Shown here piece after piece: positions 59,831 through 64,000 of a stretch of 64,000 nt of DNA. The DNA lies in NCBI RefSeq assembly GCF_964355755.1, contig NC_092674.1:5649001-5713000 (forward strand), read 5' to 3'. The translations under genes and the position numbers were made by a program. Origin of the DNA: Antedon mediterranea. Lineage: Eukaryota; Echinodermata; Crinoidea; Comatulida; Antedonidae. Position 1 is the first letter of the stretch. Each line of letters begins with the position of its first letter. The notes beneath the pieces are model-generated. The model worked only from the letters and a program-made list of their open reading frames with translations. It had not been told where the DNA came from and made no database searches.

Positions 59831-60340
59831 GTAAGTCAACTGGCAATAAAATTGCACCGTTTTGTAAACCTTTGGTGTATAAAGTGATCTTTGATATGGC
59901 TTCTAGGCATACATTTCTTTCATCTGCAGTAAAATGACCATGATTTTGTTTAGTTTATACATAGTTTTGGAGTTAACAAACAAACCGGCATAAATAACTA
60001 CCATTAATTCACCCAAAAACCTGACTGAGGTGATGATAATCTGTTGCGAATACTTCTCTGTGCAGTGTTGCTTTTATTTATTTTAGTGTGTTTTTTCCTT
60101 CAATATTGAATGATAAGCAGCTCAAAGATTTGCGATGACCTACGACCTACGCAGTATTATTTGTCACTTGTCGTCGTCCCAATGTCCCCAGCATAGACAC
60201 AATGAATACCGCATACACACAATGAATACAGCATGCAATTAACATTGCTTAAACTAGATGATTCAACATCGAATGGTCCCTAATTAGTACTATAATATTT
60301 CTAGAGTAAATAATATAAAGTTTACTTTTTGTGGAATTGT

Positions 60341-60464
60341 AAAGCTCTGTCTACACTTTATGTGACAAAAAAATGTGATGTGCTCATGGAAACGATGATG
60401 TCATATCACTACCATTATTTGGGCATGTCACACTTCTTTTGTGTTTGATTGTGTAGAGAGAGAA
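60341..60464 (+). mobile_element. MITE-1, diverged copy
   Basis: AAAGCTCTGTCTACACTTTA is joined directly to TGTGACAAAAAAATGTGATG. The ATCAAAC segment of the left repeat is deleted. GATGATGTCATATCACTACC and a decayed right end (GTTTGATTGTGTAGAGAGAG) follow. Confidence 0.8.
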
Positions 60465-60771
60465 TGTAAAAGTAATCTTTTTCTTATTGGATAATGTAGT
60501 TTTCAGTTTGGTTTAAAATTCTTTCAGGATATTTAGCTTTTTCATGGATGATTATAATACTCCTTTAATACAGGATGTTCTTATCTCAATTATTCATTTC
60601 TTTGTATGTGTAGTTAATTACTATTACTCCAAGGTGATTTCAGATTATGACACCATCACCGAAAAGTAAAATATATTGTTTACATTGTTTGTTGGTTCTT
60701 TGACACTTTGTGTGATTTTAAAAGAAGTTGACATTATTAACTTTAGCTTATATTATTTGATCTAGGTGATG

Positions 60772-61052
60772 TTCCTGCTGCAAAAAATTACTGATTAATA
60801 ATCGTGTGAATAAATCCTAACCCAATTCTTGGCAGCAGAGTAAATTTAAAGATTAAAACATTTAAACGCATAATATTGCTGTGAAACTTTTAGCTGAAAA
60901 AGCAAGATAACGGTTATTTATTTAAGTTTCATCGCATTTTATATTGGGTAATGTTTACCACCATTTTAAAAAGTTTTTTGGAAGCACAAATTTACCAAAT
61001 TATATTTTTTAAATAAACAGTTTGCTTGGCACTATGCAGCAGAAACAGGCAC
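60772..61052. mobile_element. MITE-2-related element, ~280 bp
   Basis: The left end TTCCTGCTGCAAAAA is mirrored by TATGCAGCAGAAACAGGCAC at the right. Internal GTGTGAATAAAT and TTCTTGGCAGCAGAG match the 45.4 kb element. The AACCGGTT palindromes are decayed here (only GATAACGGTTATT remains). Confidence 0.65.
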
Positions 61053-62035
61053 CTAGTGAATGTCATATTCTCACTTTTGATAACTTCTGGAAATTTTGGA
61101 TACAAAAGTATAGTGTACCTGTAGTCATTTATATATTTTTATGGAATTAAACAAATTCTTTATATACGTTACAGTATCGTTATAGCCTACTAAATAAATT
61201 AACAATCACCTCTCTGTCTTCTTTGTGGATCTCTCCAATAACTCCCATTAAAGGATTATGTAGGATAAAATAATATTAAATACAATTGTTAAAGTTCTAA
61301 AGCTCACTGACAAGCTCTTATTCAAGAAAGATAATTTTAGTAAGTGACGATATATTTAATAACTGGTTTCTTTGATAATGATAACAACAATTTAAGTCGT
61401 TTCCTCAATTTGTATTGTAAATAATACAATATATATAAGCTGCTCTTTTTATATTATTTTGCCAACAACAATTCATGTTGTTTGATGAATATGTACTGTA
61501 CTGTAAATGTTACAAATCTACCCCTAGCCTTAAAATAAAATGAGTCATAATCATCATGTTCTCGGTTAATAACCTTGGCGCTGAATCTACTTCACACTAT
61601 TTATATTTTTTTCCCTTTTGCATATCTGTTTTGCAATACCAGCAGACCATTTTTATTGCAAAACAACATTTTACTTATCTCTTTACAACAATGTAAAGAT
61701 GAGCAAGAATGATTTATAGAATATTATTTTCAAATTTGTGATGGTATTTTTATACCAAATGATTAATTTGGTAAAAGCACATAAAACATTAAATGTAGGC
61801 CAAATTATTTCCGCATTTTATACCATTTATTGAATTATCTTCACCAGCAGCCAATGTTCTCATAGCTACAGAGTCACTTAGGGGAAAAATTATTTCATTA
61901 GTCTTACGGTAGCCATAAGAATTACATAAATTGCCTTTACAACTTTCCCATACTAAAGTGACACAACACAGGGATATCCATCAGAGTGACTGGAAAGTTA
62001 CAAAATTCCAATTCTCCCTCCCTTTTTTAACGAAG
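61053..62035. other. Non-coding, nothing recognised
   Basis: AT-rich. A CTCCCTCCCTTTTTT tract at the end (62015-62028) forms the putative acceptor of the next feature. Confidence 0.4.
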
Positions 62036-62207
62036 ATATCTACTTATTGAGAGCTTTGTTGTCATCACTGATGCTCGCAACGCAACACTTGCATACTTGT
62101 CTTTTAACCGTACACTTAATAATCGGGAGACGACAGGTGTACGGACAGCTCGTATCAGAAATGAGGATATGCAGATTCCCCTTAATTCTGGTGTTGTTAT
62201 TGGTTGA
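62036..62207 (+). CDS. Candidate terminal exon with strongly coding-like frame
   Basis: A pyrimidine tract (ATTCTCCCTCCCTTTTTT) leads to AACGAAG at 62035. The frame is open from a TAA at 62028 to the TGA at 62205. It reads YLLIESFVVITDARNATLAY, then LSFNRTLNNRETTGVRTARI, then RNEDMQIPLNSGVVIG. Residue composition and codons (GTT GTC ATC ACT GAT GCT CGC) are far more protein-like than the surroundings. Two N-x-T sequons (NAT, NRT) fit an extracellular beta-rich protein. I cannot name a family. If real it is a last exon or part of a degraded gene. A different frame of this segment is also open (62047-62277) but is less protein-like. Confidence 0.4.
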
Positions 62208-63054
62208 AACGATGCTATATCAGTTAGGTTATGATTGGTATGTAAAATATCTCTTGCAAAATGATAATTTTATGTGATGTATAGATGCCGGAGAAGGTGA
62301 AATTATTGGATCATAATAGGTTATCAATCTAGATGAATGATTAACTAGCAAGGTTAAGGTCAGAAAAAAGTTTAGTGATGTGTTATGCACTATTTAAATA
62401 ATCTTTTCCATTTCAAATTATTAAATTATTGCGAATTGATAATTTTCCTTCATCTTCCTAACGCCAAGCTTATTACCAAATTAAGTACACCTTTTATGTT
62501 TTTCTATTAAATACTTTTTAGATAAAGTACTTTATAATTTAATGTGAAAAATATCATAAAAACTATAAATTTTTCAAAAAATACTATTTTTGAAAGAGAT
62601 CACATGTTTGAGGAGTGGTTAGACAAAGGGTTACTGTAGATTCAGGAACAATAGAACAGTGACCTTTTAGGGAAAAGTTTTTTTGTTTGTTATTGTTTAG
62701 GTAGACGTTTTATAAATTTATTCCCGAATCCTCATCTAAAGATCACTATATATCTATACTAGTAATGATTTTCAGTATATTTATAAAGTACATTTATTAA
62801 AAGCAGAATTTCACTAATTTTCAATATAACATCTTTTTCTAGTAAAGTAGGATTCCAATAATTATGTAATCTTTACAAATTTGGTTAATTCTGTTTCCTA
62901 ATTTCTTACATATTTTCACGATCTATTTAATCTCTAGATTTTTAGAATAATTTGATTAATAATTCCATGACGTCCCATGGTTCATAAACAGGATGTGAAG
63001 AATAGAGAACAATGGTACAATTCTCAGTTCATAGAAATTATAAGACTAAATTGA

Positions 63055-63408
63055 TTATACAAGTATTATAAGGATACTGATATTAATTAATTGTAAAATT
63101 ATCACAGATATTTTGCTTTTTAAGTACTCTACTACTGTAGAGCTAGTGGTAGCAACTGTCTTTAAATCATTGACATGACCTCCCCCAACCCTACTCTTAT
63201 TTCCCAGGATCCCATACCCTGTGCTTTGTATATTGATTAAACATCCATTACATTTTTTGTCTTCCATTCGGTAATAAAGCCATTTTAATCTTTTTGCACC
63301 ACACCTTAATGATTTATTAACCACCAGTTTCTCACCCATGTTGAAAAAATGCTCCATGTAGATTTTACGAATATTTTTTAACATTTGCATTGCATTTGCA
63401 CGGATCAT
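63055..63408 (-). CDS. Unidentified 117-codon open frame
   Basis: It begins with a true ATG (MIRANAMQMLKNIRKIYMEH), is Lys/Arg-rich in the middle (CGAKRLKWLYYRMEDKKCNG), and has a hydrophobic end (SVIILQLINISILIILV) that is partly low-complexity. There is no recognisable domain. It lies 90 bp downstream, on the same strand, of the frame at 63498. It may be chance, an exon or transposon debris. Confidence 0.2.
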   Translation of the reverse strand: MIRANAMQMLKNIRKIYMEHFFNMGEKLVVNKSLRCGAKRLKWLYYRMEDKKCNGCLINIQSTGYGILGNKSRVGGGHVNDLKTVATTSSTVVEYLKSKISVIILQLINISILIILV

Positions 63409-63497
63409 CCAACTCGTTCTGGTAATGAGTTAATGTCTAGTATCAGGTAATCATTGTGGACTGTTATGTTATGTTCTTGGTTCGTAACGAAAAAATC

Positions 63498-63940
63498 CTA
63501 AAGGTTGAAATTTAAGTATATCAAGTCACCTTCAGACAAATTGAACAGTTGTAGGTCCATTCTCATGGGCTGTACACTCAAACAGATATCACCAATGACG
63601 GAATAACTCAAAAGAATCACAAAATGTGTAATGAAGACATTTGAGACCAAACTATGCTGGGTTATAAGCCATGAGGGATAGCGAGCGCTGGTTGCTGTGG
63701 TGTTGACTGCTAACCCATCCAATTTGCACCGTGTGTGGCTCCACTCTGGCAGATCTTCAAGAATTGGACGTGATTTTTGCAGCGTAAGGGCCCTTTTTTT
63801 TACAACAGATATCTTCTGAATCTTTAGGCAAAAGATGCTTGGTAAATGTGCGTGAGGAAATTGACACGAACGACCTGATTGTGTCAAACAACAGATTTGA
63901 GATTCTGATAAAACATTTAATATAATGTGATTGTAATTTT
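63498..63940 (-). CDS. Unidentified open frame, longest non-repetitive one in the window
   Basis: The frame is open for about 147 codons from a stop near 63941 to the TAG at 63498, without an early ATG. The central part is coding-like: KSRPILEDLPEWSHTRCKLD, then GLAVNTTATSARYPSWL, then a hydrophobic stretch (VFITHFVILLSYSVIG) and PMRMDLQLFNLSEGDLIY. The lack of a start suggests an exon or a remnant. No convincing splice sites and no family recognised. Confidence 0.25.
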
Positions 63941-64000
63941 TTTATAAAGTTGTTTTAGAAAGCAATATAAAAGTCTTCTATATTTATCATATCATAAACA

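Overview
This 64 kb window is AT-rich eukaryotic DNA, almost certainly from a metazoan. It has candidate GT-AG exons, tRNA-derived SINEs, 5'-truncated non-LTR retrotransposons, several families of short inverted-repeat elements (MITEs) and a short vertebrate-type telomeric tract. The repeated use of TAGGCCTA-like words and this mix of short elements suggest a marine invertebrate, perhaps an echinoderm, but that is an impression rather than a proof. No complete recognisable protein-coding gene is present. The window reads as intron and/or intergenic sequence. REGION BY REGION. 1-9 kb: AT-rich non-coding DNA with a degenerate 20-bp tandem repeat (2161-2372), an old 208-bp duplication (about 4250-4622), two copies of a TA-flanked MITE family called MITE-1 here (6940, 7727) and a perfect kappaB-like palindrome (8661). 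9-17 kb: a possible 45-nt exon (9168), a 26-bp-stem hairpin (9387-9459), a minus-strand SINE with target duplication (11502-11700), a 156-bp duplication (12790-13100), MITE remnants (13.7-14.05 kb), a 635-bp TTAA-flanked element (15374-16008) and a well-formed candidate minus-strand exon (16852-17008). 17-30 kb: mostly featureless, with an octamer (ATGCAAAT) cluster near 24.8 kb and a candidate 60-nt exon at 25129. 30-34 kb: a terminal-inverted-repeat element split by a truncated LINE, then the most striking object in the window: a 66-bp minisatellite with a highly charged open frame (32012-33211), followed by a 193-bp higher-order repeat that breaks that frame. 36.3-36.9 kb: an ATC-trinucleotide array whose minus strand would encode Asp/Asn-rich repeats. 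38-41 kb: a telomere-like tract, a triplicated 80-bp unit, a 38-bp perfect hairpin flanked by 7-bp direct repeats, and the tail of a LINE. 43-48 kb: a tRNA-derived SINE, another MITE-1 copy, a MITE carrying four AACCGGTT palindromes, and a second SINE with a perfect 13-bp target duplication. 49-64 kb: a possible exon, a LINE tail (51.1-51.5 kb), three further MITEs, a strand-asymmetric C/A-rich tract (55.7-56.2 kb), and a cluster of coding-like segments at 59.7-63.9 kb. HOW IT FITS TOGETHER. The exon candidates lie on both strands and their splice phases do not join into one transcript, so at least two genes or some false positives are implied. The clearest biology is repeat-driven: recent homogenisation of the charged 66-bp array, and dispersal of small DNA transposon derivatives and SINEs.
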